Assembly: GCA_020722545.1 (NCBI GenBank)
Contig: DYKQ01000006.1
Coordinates: 18,886-56,959 of the forward strand
Source: Thiomonas intermedia
Lineage (GTDB): Bacteria > Pseudomonadota > Gammaproteobacteria > Burkholderiales > Burkholderiaceae_C
Direction of reading: 5' to 3'
Length of the DNA: 38,074 bases
In this document: positions 1 through 8,397 of the stretch, in pieces
How the letters are laid out: each line of letters starts with the position of its first letter
How positions within the stretch are numbered: the stretch's first letter is position 1
Made by a program: the position numbers and the translations under genes
The notes under the pieces: model-generated
Database searches by the model: none
What the model saw: only the letters and a program-made list of their open reading frames with translations
What the model was told of the DNA's origin: nothing

Positions 1-22
1 GTGAGGCAAAAGTGAGGCAAAA
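1..22. repeat. 11-bp tandem direct repeat at window edge
   Basis: GTGAGGCAAAA occurs twice in immediate succession (1-11, 12-22). The array may continue beyond the window. On the minus strand it reads TTTTGCCTCAC twice, preceded by a similar TTTTTGCATTTCC. Short repeats like this occur near the ends of some insertion sequences. That link is an inference. Confidence 0.7.
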
Positions 23-76
23 GGAAATGCAAAAATGATTGAAGCAACGCGCCTTTATGGCGGTTGCTCACACTTT

Positions 77-103
77 AGGACACGAATATGACAGTTTCGT
101 GTC
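77..103 (-). promoter_or_regulatory. palindrome GACACGAA-N9-TTCGTGTC overlapping a Pho-box-like motif
   Basis: The arms 79-86 and 96-103 are perfect 8-bp inverted repeats around a 9-nt spacer. On the minus strand the spacer includes CTGTCAT (94-88), then four A/T-rich bases and GTGTCCT (83-77). This resembles the PhoB box of two 7-bp CTGTCAT repeats 11 bp apart: the first repeat matches 7 of 7 and the second 5 of 7. It could therefore be a second Pho box serving genes to the left. It could equally be a chance match inside a mobile-element end. No T-tract follows, so it is unlikely to be an intrinsic terminator. Confidence 0.4.
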
Positions 104-141
104 GGTCACGCAGGTAAGCAGATCGACCCACAACCGCGGGA

Positions 142-1038
142 TCAGACGGGCCGCTTTGAAGTCAGGAAGGCCCTTGCCGCCAGATTGATGGCCAACACCA
201 TCGTCACCACCAGGAACGCTGCGGCATACGCCAGCGCATGCGCCGAAGCGAAGGGCTGATTGATGAAACTCCAGATCACATAGGTGAGGTAGCCGATCGG
301 CTCCTGCGTCAGATGGCCGTTCCACAGATAGTTGGACCATCCTGCGGTGTAGATCAGCGGCGCGGTTTCACCCACAGAGATGGCCAGGGCAAACAGCACC
401 CCGGTGATCACCCCCGAACGCGCGGCGGGCAGCAACACGCGCAGCACGACCTGATGCTCCTTGCAGCCCAAGGCATAAGCCGCTTCACGCAGGCTGGTGG
501 GATTCTGCCGCATGGCCAGTTCGGTGAACCGCGCGATATAGGGCATGACCATGATGGCCAGAGTGATGGAACCCGCCAGCGCCGAAAACTGCCAGCCCAG
601 GCCGATCACCAAGGTGACGTAGGCGAAATATCCCAGCACGATGGACGGCACGCCCGTGAGCACGTCGGCCAGAAATCGCACCACGTACCCCCAGCGCCCA
701 TTGCCGTATTCGCTTAGATAGATTCCAGACAGCACGCCGATGGGAGCGGCAAACAACAACGCACCGCCGCTGAGCACCAGGGTGCCCTCGATGGCATTGA
801 GCAGGCCGCCACTGATGCCGTTGGTCACCTGAGTGAACAGCACTGGCGAAAGCGCTGCCCCGCCCTTGACCAAGGTCATCCACAGAATGTCGAACAGCGG
901 CACGACCACAATGGCGAACGTCGCCACGCAGAGCGCAGCAAAGAACACGTTGAACAGACTGCGCCGACGTTGCAGCCGACGGGCGCGCTCAGACGCGATG
1001 GATGTGGATCCGGCTGGTGAGGATGCGAGCGATGACAT
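142..1038 (-). CDS. pstA: phosphate ABC transporter permease PstA
   Basis: Inner-membrane permease subunit of the high-affinity phosphate importer PstSCAB. It pairs with PstC to form the channel driven by PstB. The 298-residue product has about six hydrophobic segments and the binding-protein-dependent permease (EAA) loop around REAAYALGCKEHQVVLRVLLP, which couples to the ATPase. I chose the ATG at 1038, which overlaps the end of pstC by 50 nt; a longer frame exists but its extra N-terminus is composition-biased and lies wholly inside pstC. No clear Shine-Dalgarno precedes this ATG, so the exact start is uncertain. It is the third gene of pstS-pstC-pstA and the last one visible, because the expected pstB does not follow directly. 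Confidence 0.9.
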   Translation of the reverse strand: MSSLASSPAGSTSIASERARRLQRRRSLFNVFFAALCVATFAIVVVPLFDILWMTLVKGGAALSPVLFTQVTNGISGGLLNAIEGTLVLSGGALLFAAPIGVLSGIYLSEYGNGRWGYVVRFLADVLTGVPSIVLGYFAYVTLVIGLGWQFSALAGSITLAIMVMPYIARFTELAMRQNPTSLREAAYALGCKEHQVVLRVLLPAARSGVITGVLFALAISVGETAPLIYTAGWSNYLWNGHLTQEPIGYLTYVIWSFINQPFASAHALAYAAAFLVVTMVLAINLAARAFLTSKRPV

Positions 1039-1945
1039 TGACGATGACCGCGATGATGAGCAGCACCAGGGCAATTTCCGCCAGCGAGCGCACGGCCATG
1101 CCGCTGGGGTCTTGCAAAGCACTGTCGAGTTGAGAGGCGATGAAAGCCGCCATGCTGGTGATGGGGCTGTAAATCGTGTCGGGCAGATAGTTCAAGGCGC
1201 CGCCGCTGACCATGAGCACCGCCATGGTTTCGCCCAGAGCGCGGCCGAGCGCCAGAATGACCGCACCGATCAGGGGCACGCGCACGGCGGGCAACAGAAT
1301 TTTGAGCAGCACCTCAGCCCGGGTGGCGCCCAGGCCGAAGCTCGCCTCGCGCAGCTCATTGGGCACGCGCTTGAGCGCCTCCACCAGCGTGCTGGTGATA
1401 ACCGGCAACACCATGATGGCCAACACCAGCCCTGCGGTGAGCAACCCATAGCCGCTGGTCGCCGCGCCGGAGAAAAAGGGGATGAAACCCAGCACTCTCT
1501 CCAAAAACGGCGCAATGTGCGCGAGCACCAGCGGGGCCAGGATTTCCAGCCCCCACAAGCCATAGACCACGCTGGGCACCATGGCCAGCAGTTCCACGAC
1601 CTGAACGAAGGCGCCGCGCAATTTCTGCGGCGCATAGTCATTCAGAAACAGGGCGACGCCAATGCCCACGGGCACAGCCAGAACCAGGGCAATGGCCGAG
1701 CTTGCCAGAGTGCCCACGATAAACACCCAGATGCCATAGATGGCTCCGACGGCCACCTCGTAGCCATCGCGTTTGACGGGATTGGAATACAGATTGCCCA
1801 AATCCCAGGTCTCGGTCGTCAGGAAATGCAGCCCGTTGAACTGGATCGCCGGCCAGGAATAAGTGGTGAGAAATACCAATACCGCCAGCAGAGCCAGAGG
1901 AATCAGAGTCGAGACAGCAAGCAATCCGTGACGAAAGACGCGCAT
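989..1945 (-). CDS. pstC: phosphate ABC transporter permease PstC
   Basis: First permease subunit of the PstSCAB phosphate importer in the inner membrane. The 318-residue product starts with a transmembrane helix right after the N-terminus (MRVFRHGLLAVST...), has about six hydrophobic segments in all, and carries the EAA loop (ELREASFGLGATRAEVLLKI). I placed the start at the ATG at 1945. The open frame continues upstream to 2020, but that extension would translate through the intrinsic terminator hairpin (1967-2008), which argues against it. It lies 84 nt after pstS, and its level is probably set by read-through of that hairpin. Its 3' end overlaps the pstA start. Confidence 0.92.
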   Translation of the reverse strand: MRVFRHGLLAVSTLIPLALLAVLVFLTTYSWPAIQFNGLHFLTTETWDLGNLYSNPVKRDGYEVAVGAIYGIWVFIVGTLASSAIALVLAVPVGIGVALFLNDYAPQKLRGAFVQVVELLAMVPSVVYGLWGLEILAPLVLAHIAPFLERVLGFIPFFSGAATSGYGLLTAGLVLAIMVLPVITSTLVEALKRVPNELREASFGLGATRAEVLLKILLPAVRVPLIGAVILALGRALGETMAVLMVSGGALNYLPDTIYSPITSMAAFIASQLDSALQDPSGMAVRSLAEIALVLLIIAVIVNVIARILTSRIHIHRV

Positions 1946-1966
1946 GGCAAGTCGATTCAAAACAGC

Positions 1967-2008
1967 AAAAAAACACACATCCGACCTGCCCTGGTCAGGC
2001 AGGCCGGA
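1967..2008 (-). terminator. intrinsic terminator/attenuator between pstS and pstC
   Basis: On the minus strand an 11-bp stem with one mismatch (arms 2008-1998 and 1990-1980, loop 1997-1991) is followed, after TGTGTG, by a run of seven T (1973-1967). It sits in the 84-nt gap between the pstS stop and the pstC start, and ends 21 nt before the pstC ATG. A terminator here would let the binding protein be made in excess over the membrane subunits, a common arrangement in ABC importer operons. Confidence 0.85.
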
Positions 2009-2029
2009 TGCCGCAAGCACGCCAACTGC

Positions 2030-3112
2030 TTACTGAATCTTGGCGATCTGCGCCTTGCTCAGCGCTTGAATGCGCGCCGGCAGGGCGATGAAGCGCACCT
2101 GATTCAGATACTTGGCTGCATTACCGCCCTTGCTATCAACCGCCCAGCCAAGAAAATCGCGGATGGCCTTGGCGGTTTCCGGATTGGCTTGCTTGGAATT
2201 GACGATGGCGTACTCGTAGTTGATGATGGGATAGGAATCTGCACCTTCAGAGAACACCAGGCTGATGCGCTCGTCCGCCGGAGTCTTGGCGATCAGACCC
2301 GATGCGGCTGCGCCGACGGTCTTGGCCGTGGGCAGCAGGAAATGGCCCGCCTTGTTCTTGATCATTGCTGTGCCCAGACCCGCCTTGGCAATTTCTTTGT
2401 GGAAACTCACGCCGATGTAAGCCACCGAGTAGGGCGTCTTCTGGCAGGCCTCCACCATGCCAGGGTTGCCGTTGGCGCCCACGCCGCCCTGAACGGCAGG
2501 CCAGGAGATCGAGGTGCCAAAGCCCACGCTGTCATTCCACTTGGGGGTGGAGAAGGACAGGTACTGGCTGAAAATGAAGGTGTCGCCGCTGCCATCGATG
2601 CGGTGGATCGGCACGATGGCGTGGTTGGGCAGCTTGATGCCAGGGTTGAGCGCCTTGATGGCGGCGTCATCCCAGTTCCTGATGCTGCCGTCGTAAATGC
2701 CGGCCAGTACGGGGCCGTCGAGCTTGAGGTGCTTGTTGTTCAGGCCGGGAATGTTGTAGTTGATGGTCTGCGCCGAAATCGCCAGCGGAATGTTGAGGAT
2801 GTTGGGGTTCTGCTTGATCTGCGCGTCGGCCATATAAGCGTCGGAGGCGCCGATCTGCGCCACGCCAGAGATGGCCTCGGCGATGCCGGTGCCGCTGCCG
2901 GTGCCCTGGGTGGTGATCTTCACCTCTGGGTGCATTTTGGTGTAATCGGGCACCCAGATGTTGAACAGTGGGTACAGCAGCGTAGAGCCGGTTTCCAGCA
3001 GAGTGACCTGAGCGGCTTGCGCGGGCGCTACGAAAAGGCCAGAAACGAGGGTCAGACCAGCAACCGCCAGACCGGCTTTGAGCTGGGTGCGACGAGACAG
3101 ATTCAAGGACAT
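2030..3112 (-). CDS. pstS: phosphate-binding periplasmic protein PstS
   Basis: High-affinity periplasmic phosphate receptor delivering Pi to PstC/PstA. The 360-residue product begins with a signal peptide (hydrophobic stretch about 13-30) with a predicted cleavage after PAQA at about residue 33. The mature part shows the PstS-type Pi-binding pattern with a TGS loop near the start and GTGSG about 35 residues later (ETGSTLLYPLFN; TTQGTGSGTGIAEAI). The n-region reads SRRTQLK, close to the twin-arginine (Tat) consensus, so export could be by Tat. GGAGAA lies 6 nt before the ATG and fixes the start. First gene of pstSCA, 134 nt downstream of glmM, with a weak Pho-box-like motif in that gap. Confidence 0.95.
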   Translation of the reverse strand: MSLNLSRRTQLKAGLAVAGLTLVSGLFVAPAQAAQVTLLETGSTLLYPLFNIWVPDYTKMHPEVKITTQGTGSGTGIAEAISGVAQIGASDAYMADAQIKQNPNILNIPLAISAQTINYNIPGLNNKHLKLDGPVLAGIYDGSIRNWDDAAIKALNPGIKLPNHAIVPIHRIDGSGDTFIFSQYLSFSTPKWNDSVGFGTSISWPAVQGGVGANGNPGMVEACQKTPYSVAYIGVSFHKEIAKAGLGTAMIKNKAGHFLLPTAKTVGAAASGLIAKTPADERISLVFSEGADSYPIINYEYAIVNSKQANPETAKAIRDFLGWAVDSKGGNAAKYLNQVRFIALPARIQALSKAQIAKIQ

Positions 3113-3179
3113 TGTTTTCTCCGAAGTGGCAAATCCCGCCCAAAAAGCGCGGGGCTGAGCGTCATTTCAGACGCCCAAT

Positions 3180-3197
3180 ATGACAACTTGGTGATGC
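3180..3197 (-). promoter_or_regulatory. pstS: weak Pho-box-like motif upstream of pstS
   Basis: On the minus strand GCATCAC-CAAG-TTGTCAT has the 7-4-7 layout of a PhoB box. The second repeat matches CTGTCAT at 6 of 7 positions, but the first only at 3-4. It lies about 68 nt upstream of the pstS start, in the only sizeable gap before the operon, where PhoB control is expected. The match is weak and the assignment rests mainly on position. Confidence 0.4.
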
Positions 3198-3246
3198 GAT
3201 GTGCCTTGTTACGACTCTCACAACTGGTTCATTGAAAATCAATACC

Positions 3247-4599
3247 TTAGCCCGTCTCTGAGGAGCCTGCACCCGCTATTTGTTCAAGCAAGGCGGCTTT
3301 CAGTGCAGAGGCCACTCGCGCGCCCTGCTCCTGCACAGGATGCTCGACCATGATGCGCAGCACCGGCTCCGTGCCGGAAGGTCGGATCAAAATCCGCCCG
3401 CTGCCATTGATCTGGCGTTCTGCCTCGGCGCGGGCCTGGGCAAAGCCGACGTGGGTCTTCCAGTCGAGTCCAGGCGGAAGCTTGACGTTGAGCAGCGTCT
3501 GCGAAAACAGTTGGACGGCCTGCAATTGCTCACCCAGGCTGCGGCCGGTCCGCACGACGAGCTCAAGCATCTGCAAGGCCGAGACGATGCCATCGCCTGT
3601 CGTATGCCGGTCGAGCAGCAGCAAATGACCGGAGCCTTCGCCGCCGAGCTGCCAGCCGCGGGCGAGCAGTTCTTCGAGCACATAGCGGTCGCCAACGGCC
3701 GCGCGCACGAATTCCATGCCCTGTTGCTCAAGCGCTTTTTCCACCGCGAGATTGGTCATCAGCGTGCCAACCACGCCAGCGGGCTTGCGATCCATCGCCA
3801 GCAGATAAAGCAGCTCGTCACCATTGAACAGGCGGCCGTGACGGTCGACGAGTTGCAGGCGATCGGCGTCGCCATCCAGGGCGATGCCGTAGTCGGCCTG
3901 GTTGGCGCGCACCGTGCGAATCAGCGCATCCGGCGCCGTTGCGCCGACCTCTTTGTTGATATTCAAACCATCGGGCTGCGTCCCGATGGAAATGACCTCG
4001 GCCCCCAGTTCGTGAAACACCGCTGGAGCGATGTGATAGGCCGCGCCATGCGCACAGTCCACCACCAGCCGCAGGCCCTTGAGGGTGAGGTGATTGGGAA
4101 ACGTGCTTTTGCAAAACTCGATGTAGCGACCTGCGGCATCATCGAGTCGGCGAGCCTTGCCGAGTTGCTCGGAGGGCACGCAGCCCTCGGCCTCGGGCAG
4201 AACGGCTTCGACTTCGAGTTCCCAGACATCGGGCAACTTGCTGCCGCCCGCCGAGAAAAACTTGATGCCATTGTCGGCAAACGGATTGTGCGAGGCGCTG
4301 ATGACCACCCCGAGATCCAGGCGCAGCGCGCGGGTGAGATAGGCCACTCCGGGCGTGGGCAATGGGCCAACCAGCACCACATCGCAACCGGCGGCAATGA
4401 AGCCGCACTCCAGCGCAGCTTCGAGCATATAGCCCGAGATGCGTGTGTCTTTGCCGATCAACACCGTCGGCCGACCGACGCCCTGGCTGCGCAACACCTT
4501 GCCTGCGGCATGCCCCAAGCGCATGCCGAACTCTGGCACGATCGGGCTTTTGCCTACAAGCCCACGGACGCCGTCGGTGCCGAAATACTGTCTGCTCAT
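3247..4599 (-). CDS. glmM: phosphoglucosamine mutase GlmM
   Basis: Cytoplasmic enzyme converting glucosamine-6-phosphate to glucosamine-1-phosphate, the step leading to UDP-GlcNAc for peptidoglycan and lipopolysaccharide. The 450-residue product has all four marks of the alpha-D-phosphohexomutase family: the N-terminal FGTDGVRG, the active-site serine loop ISASHNP (about 100-106, phosphoserine at about S103), the metal-binding DGDADR (242-247), and the C-terminal phosphate-binding RPSGTEP (406-412). The ATG at 4599 is preceded directly by GGGAGAAGGA, which rules out an in-frame TTG 12 nt upstream. It lies 55 nt after folP on the same strand, the usual folP-glmM operon. Confidence 0.97.
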   Translation of the reverse strand: MSRQYFGTDGVRGLVGKSPIVPEFGMRLGHAAGKVLRSQGVGRPTVLIGKDTRISGYMLEAALECGFIAAGCDVVLVGPLPTPGVAYLTRALRLDLGVVISASHNPFADNGIKFFSAGGSKLPDVWELEVEAVLPEAEGCVPSEQLGKARRLDDAAGRYIEFCKSTFPNHLTLKGLRLVVDCAHGAAYHIAPAVFHELGAEVISIGTQPDGLNINKEVGATAPDALIRTVRANQADYGIALDGDADRLQLVDRHGRLFNGDELLYLLAMDRKPAGVVGTLMTNLAVEKALEQQGMEFVRAAVGDRYVLEELLARGWQLGGEGSGHLLLLDRHTTGDGIVSALQMLELVVRTGRSLGEQLQAVQLFSQTLLNVKLPPGLDWKTHVGFAQARAEAERQINGSGRILIRPSGTEPVLRIMVEHPVQEQGARVASALKAALLEQIAGAGSSETG

Positions 4600-4654
4600 T
4601 CCTTCTCCCAAAGGTTGTTATGCGGTTGTTGTGCGCGCTTGAGCCAGCCCTAAC

Positions 4655-5482
4655 TCAGGCGCGCATGGCGCTCCACACTTTAATCGCGTCGCATGTCGGG
4701 CCAACGTCATGGACGCGCACGATCTGCGCACCCGCCGCCACGCAAGCCAGCACTGCCCCCAGGCTGCCCGACAGACGCTCGCCCACATCGCGCCCGGTAA
4801 GCGCGCCGATCATCGATTTGCGCGAAACCCCCACCAGCACCGGATAACCCGTTTGCGCGAGCGCGGGCAAACCTTGCGCAAGAGTCAGATTGTGTTCCAG
4901 CGTTTTGCCAAAGCCAAACCCCGGATCGAGGGCGATGCGGGATCGGTCGATGCCCATCGACGCGGCCATGGCAGCGCGATTCAACAGAAAATCCCGGACT
5001 TCGCCTAGAACGTCCGCATAGTGCGGCGCCTGCTGCATGCTGGCGGGATCGCCTTGCATGTGCATGAGGCAGACCCCGGCCTTTGAAGCGGCGACAGCTT
5101 CCAGGGCGCCCGGCCGCTGTAAAGCGTGAATATCGTTGATGATGTCCGTGCCCAGATCGAGTGCACGGCGCATGGTTTCGGGATGATAAGTATCGACCGA
5201 AACCGGGACGTTCCAGCGCACGGCCTCCCGTAAAACCGGGGCGATGCGTGTCCATTCCTGCGCATGGCTCAGTCGAGCAGAGCCCGGGCGGGACGATTCT
5301 CCGCCAATATCCAGAATATCGGCGCCCTGCTCCACCAAAGTCTGCGCATGTCGCAGGGCGAGCGCCGCATCCGCATGCTGCCCGCCATCGGAAAATGAAT
5401 CCGGCGTGACGTTGACGATGCCCATGACCAGGGGCCGATGCAATTGCAGGGTGAAGCGCCCTGTTTGCCAATGACTTGCCAT
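4655..5482 (-). CDS. folP: dihydropteroate synthase FolP
   Basis: Condenses 6-hydroxymethyl-dihydropterin diphosphate with p-aminobenzoate to dihydropteroate, the sulfonamide-sensitive step of folate synthesis. The 275-residue product is a complete pterin-binding TIM barrel. It shows the first signature GIVNVTPDSFSDGG (21-34), the second DIGGESSRPGS (about 58-68), the pterin-site DPGFGFGKTLEHN, and the substrate-loop GVSRKSMIG. The ATG is at 5482. The ftsH terminator ends only 14 nt upstream, and an AGGA directly after its T-tract is the only Shine-Dalgarno candidate, so transcription must come by read-through or from a promoter overlapping the hairpin. glmM follows in the same direction. Confidence 0.97.
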   Translation of the reverse strand: MASHWQTGRFTLQLHRPLVMGIVNVTPDSFSDGGQHADAALALRHAQTLVEQGADILDIGGESSRPGSARLSHAQEWTRIAPVLREAVRWNVPVSVDTYHPETMRRALDLGTDIINDIHALQRPGALEAVAASKAGVCLMHMQGDPASMQQAPHYADVLGEVRDFLLNRAAMAASMGIDRSRIALDPGFGFGKTLEHNLTLAQGLPALAQTGYPVLVGVSRKSMIGALTGRDVGERLSGSLGAVLACVAAGAQIVRVHDVGPTCDAIKVWSAMRA

Positions 5483-5496
5483 CGGAGAGGATTCCT

Positions 5497-5525
5497 AAAA
5501 AAAACAGCCCGGTTTTAGACCGGGC
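5497..5525 (-). terminator. intrinsic terminator after ftsH, abutting folP
   Basis: On the minus strand a perfect 7-bp GC-rich stem (GCCCGGT / ACCGGGC, 5525-5519 and 5513-5507) with a 5-nt loop is followed by CTG and a run of eight T (5504-5497). It is a textbook intrinsic terminator 57 nt after the ftsH stop. The folP start codon comes only 14 nt after the T-tract. Confidence 0.92.
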
Positions 5526-5582
5526 CGTTGCTGAATTCGCGGTAACGAGCTGAATATGAATACCGCCAGTGAAGCCCGAAGA

Positions 5583-7490
5583 TCAGGCCGCAGTAGCCGA
5601 AGGCGCGTCCGTCGTGGCGCCCGTGGCAGGAGCCGAGGGCGTGCGCGGAGCGGACGTCGGGCCGCTGCTGGGCGGCAGCTTGGGCGGGCGGGGTTCGCGG
5701 CCCGCCATGATGTCGGCCAGTTGATCGGAGTCGATGGTTTCCCATTCGAGCAACGCTGCCGCCATGGCGTGCATCTTGTCCTGGTTCTCCTCGATCAGCC
5801 GACGAGCCAGGGCGTACTGCTCGTCGATGATGCGACGGATCTCCGAATCGACCTTCTGCATGGTCTGCTCAGACACATGCGTGGTCTTGGTGATCGACCG
5901 TCCGAGAAACACCTCGCCTTCGTTCTCCGCGTAAACCATGGGGCCCAGCGACTCGGTCATGCCGTAGCGCGTGACCATGTCGCGAGCCAGCTGCGTGGCG
6001 CGTTCGAAGTCATTGGAAGCGCCCGTGGTCATCTGATTCATGAACACCTCTTCGGCAATGCGGCCGCCGAACAGCACGGAGATCATGTTGAGTATGCGGT
6101 CACGATCCATGCTGTAGCGATCAGTCTCAGGCAACTGCATCGTCACGCCCAGTGCGCGGCCGCGCGGAATGATGGTGACCTTGTGCACCGGATCGGTCTT
6201 GGGCAGCATCATGGCAACCAGCGCGTGGCCCGACTCGTGATAGGCAGTATTGCGGCGCTCTTCTTCCGGCATGACCATGCCCTTGCGCTCCGCCCCCATC
6301 ATGATCTTGTCTTTGGCACGCTCAAAGTCTTCCATTTCAACCACGCGCGCACTGCGGCGAGCGGCGAACAGAGCGGCCTCGTTGACCAGATTGGCCAGAT
6401 CGGCGCCGGAGAATCCGGGAGTGCCTCGCGCCAGAATGTCGGCCCGGATATCGGCGCCCACGGGAATCTTGCGCATGTGCACCTGCAGGATCTGCTCGCG
6501 ACCGCGGATATCCGGCAGCGTGACGTAGACCTGCCGGTCGAAGCGGCCAGGACGCAGCAGAGCCGGGTCGAGAATGTCGGGCCGGTTGGTCGCTGCGATC
6601 ACGATCACCCCGAGATTGGTTTCGAAGCCGTCCATTTCCACCAGCATCTGGTTGAGGGTCTGCTCGCGTTCATCGTTGCCGCCGCCCAGACCGGCGCCGC
6701 GATGGCGGCCCACGGCGTCGATTTCATCGACAAAAATGATGCAGGGCGCGTGCTTTTTCGCGTTCTCGAACATGTCGCGCACGCGAGCCGCACCCACGCC
6801 GACGAACATTTCGACAAAGTCAGAACCCGAGATGGTGAAAAACGGCACTTTCGCTTCGCCCGCAATACTCTTGGCCAGCAGCGTCTTGCCGGTACCGGGC
6901 GGGCCGACGAGCAGCACGCCCCGGGGAATGCGCCCGCCAAGTTTCTGGAATTTCTGCGGATCCTTGAGGAAGTCGACCAGCTCCTTCACGTCTTCCTTGG
7001 CCTCGTCGCAACCGGCGACGTCGGCAAAAGTGACGGTGTTGGTCGATTCATCGAGCATGCGGGCGCGTGACTTGCCGAAGCTGAACGCACCGCCACGGCC
7101 GCCGCCCTGCATCTGGCGCATGAAATACACCCAGACGCCGATCAGCAACAGCATCGGGAACCAGGAAATGAGGATCTGCGTCAGGAACGACTGTTCCTGG
7201 CGCGGGGCGCCGACGACATCGACTCCGTCTTTCATCAGGTCGCCCACCATCCACAGGTCGCCGGGCGAGGTGAGATTGAAATGACGCCCTTCCGTGGTCG
7301 TGACGTCCAGAATGCCGCTCTGGTGCACGATGACTTTTTTGATGCGCCCGGCTTTCGCGTCTTGCATGAACTGGGTGTAGCTCACGGCATCTGCGGTCTG
7401 CTGGGGACGATCGAACTGCTTGAACACCGTGAACAGTACAAGACCGATCACCAGCCAGATCGCAATTTTGGAAAACCATTGATTATTCAA
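5583..7490 (-). CDS. ftsH: ATP-dependent zinc metalloprotease FtsH
   Basis: Membrane-anchored AAA+ protease that degrades misfolded membrane proteins and short-lived regulators. The 635-residue product has two N-terminal membrane helices (about 9-25 and 103-124) around a periplasmic domain. They are followed by the AAA domain with Walker A GPPGTGKT (196-203), pore loop [12 protein letters not shown], Walker B IIFVDE (251-256), and the zinc protease motif HESGH (418-422). The C-terminal tail is rich in Pro, Ala, Ser and Thr. I chose the TTG at 7490 (MNNQWFSK): AGGAGG stands 6 nt before it and the N-terminus then matches FtsH relatives, whereas the ATG at 7526 adds an unrelated stretch. A heat-shock-type promoter lies just upstream. 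It follows rlmE in the same direction. Confidence 0.97.
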   Translation of the reverse strand: MNNQWFSKIAIWLVIGLVLFTVFKQFDRPQQTADAVSYTQFMQDAKAGRIKKVIVHQSGILDVTTTEGRHFNLTSPGDLWMVGDLMKDGVDVVGAPRQEQSFLTQILISWFPMLLLIGVWVYFMRQMQGGGRGGAFSFGKSRARMLDESTNTVTFADVAGCDEAKEDVKELVDFLKDPQKFQKLGGRIPRGVLLVGPPGTGKTLLAKSIAGEAKVPFFTISGSDFVEMFVGVGAARVRDMFENAKKHAPCIIFVDEIDAVGRHRGAGLGGGNDEREQTLNQMLVEMDGFETNLGVIVIAATNRPDILDPALLRPGRFDRQVYVTLPDIRGREQILQVHMRKIPVGADIRADILARGTPGFSGADLANLVNEAALFAARRSARVVEMEDFERAKDKIMMGAERKGMVMPEEERRNTAYHESGHALVAMMLPKTDPVHKVTIIPRGRALGVTMQLPETDRYSMDRDRILNMISVLFGGRIAEEVFMNQMTTGASNDFERATQLARDMVTRYGMTESLGPMVYAENEGEVFLGRSITKTTHVSEQTMQKVDSEIRRIIDEQYALARRLIEENQDKMHAMAAALLEWETIDSDQLADIMAGREPRPPKLPPSSGPTSAPRTPSAPATGATTDAPSATAA

Positions 7491-7527
7491 AACCAACCTC
7501 CTGAAACAGGGCAAGCGCAGATGCAAG

Positions 7528-7555
7528 ACATGCAGCGCATTTTAGGCATTTCAAG
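7528..7555 (-). promoter_or_regulatory. ftsH: sigma-32 (RpoH) type promoter for ftsH
   Basis: On the minus strand CTTGAAA (7555-7549), a 13-nt spacer and CTGCATGT (7535-7528) fit the RpoH consensus CTTGAAA-N(11-16)-CCCCATNT closely: the -35 is perfect and 5 of the 7 defined -10 positions match. Transcription would start near 7520, giving a leader of about 30 nt before the TTG start. ftsH is a known heat-shock gene in E. coli. Confidence 0.65.
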
Positions 7556-7673
7556 AGGCAGGGCGCAGCGATTGTGGAAAACCGATCCGACAAAATGGGC
7601 TATTGATTCCGTCAATCTGATCGAATTTGACAAATAGCAAGTCTGTCGAGGTGGCTGCAATCACGTTGAGCGC

Positions 7674-8324
7674 TTACGCAGCCGACTTTTTCAGCGTGCG
7701 AGCCAAAATGAAAGTTTCCGCCGATTTGTCCCGTGATGCTTGCGGCTTGACCGCCTTCACCTGCTGGAATACCAGCTTGAAAGCCTTCACGATCTGACTG
7801 TAATAACTGCCGTGAAAGGTCTTGATCACCATCGCGCCCTGGGGTTGCAGCCAGCGCTGCGCAAAGTCCAGGGCGAGTTCGCTCAGATGTTCGATTCGGG
7901 CCGCATCGGCCGACGGAATGCCGGTGAGATTGGGCGCCATATCGGACAACACCACGTCGACCTTGCGCCCTTCGAGAAGCGCCTCCAACTGGCCCACCAC
8001 CGCCTCTTCGCGGAAGTCACCCAGCAGAAAATGCACATCGGGCACGGGCTCCATGGGCAACAAATCCAGCGCCAAAATAGTGCCCTGCACCACGCCGCCA
8101 CGCATCAGCCGGTGACGCGCATATTGCGACCACGAGCCCGGCGTGCTGCCCAGATCGACCACGATCTGCCCGGGCCGCAACAGTCCTTCAGCCTCGTCGA
8201 TTTCCTTGAGCTTGTAGGCGGCGCGGGCTCGATAGCCCTCACGCTGCGCCATCTTCACATAGGGATCGTTGAGATGATCCTGCAGCCAGGCTTTGCTGAA
8301 TTTGTTTTTCTTCGCACTCGACAT
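7674..8324 (-). CDS. rlmE: 23S rRNA 2'-O-ribose methyltransferase RlmE (FtsJ/RrmJ)
   Basis: SAM-dependent enzyme that 2'-O-methylates U2552 in the A-loop of 23S rRNA on the 50S subunit. The 216-residue product is the usual length. The K-D-K-E catalytic tetrad is present: Lys in AAYKLKEID, Asp in LSDMAPN, Lys in MVIKTFHG, and Glu in SAETFILA. The SAM-binding loop reads [11 protein letters not shown] rather than the DLGAAPGGWSQ of E. coli, a mild variation. Start ATG at 8324, 73 nt from the divergent yhbY. ftsH follows after 183 nt, the classic rlmE-ftsH pair. Confidence 0.95.
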   Translation of the reverse strand: MSSAKKNKFSKAWLQDHLNDPYVKMAQREGYRARAAYKLKEIDEAEGLLRPGQIVVDLGSTPGSWSQYARHRLMRGGVVQGTILALDLLPMEPVPDVHFLLGDFREEAVVGQLEALLEGRKVDVVLSDMAPNLTGIPSADAARIEHLSELALDFAQRWLQPQGAMVIKTFHGSYYSQIVKAFKLVFQQVKAVKPQASRDKSAETFILARTLKKSAA

Positions 8325-8397
8325 GGGTTCTTCAAGGACAATAGCGGATCAAGACTTCAGAATGCGCGCAAAGAATGTTGCGCCGCGCTTGGCAATC

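Larger units (their letters stand above)
1..141. other. gene-free left edge where pstB is expected
   Basis: This stretch follows pstA, which runs leftward and stops at 142. In Burkholderiales pst operons pstB normally follows within a few tens of bases. Reading the minus strand from 141 to 1 I find no ATG and no reading frame resembling the start of PstB. The region holds an 11-bp sequence repeated twice in tandem (GTGAGGCAAAA at 1-11 and 12-22) and a perfect palindrome at 79-103. Repeats and a palindrome just outside an interrupted operon would fit the end of an insertion sequence, perhaps of the IS21 type, but no transposase is visible. A regulatory region in front of a more distant pstB is the alternative. 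Confidence 0.5.

Noticed and set aside
1945-2020. Upstream start for pstC at 2020
   Set aside because: It would place coding sequence across a strong terminator hairpin with seven T, and the extra residues do not look like a PstC N-terminus.
833-3235. 800-codon open frame on the plus strand opposite pstC and pstS
   Set aside because: It lies antisense to recognisable genes, its translation is low-complexity and rich in His, Gln and Arg, and it matches no family. It is a by-product of GC-rich codon use.
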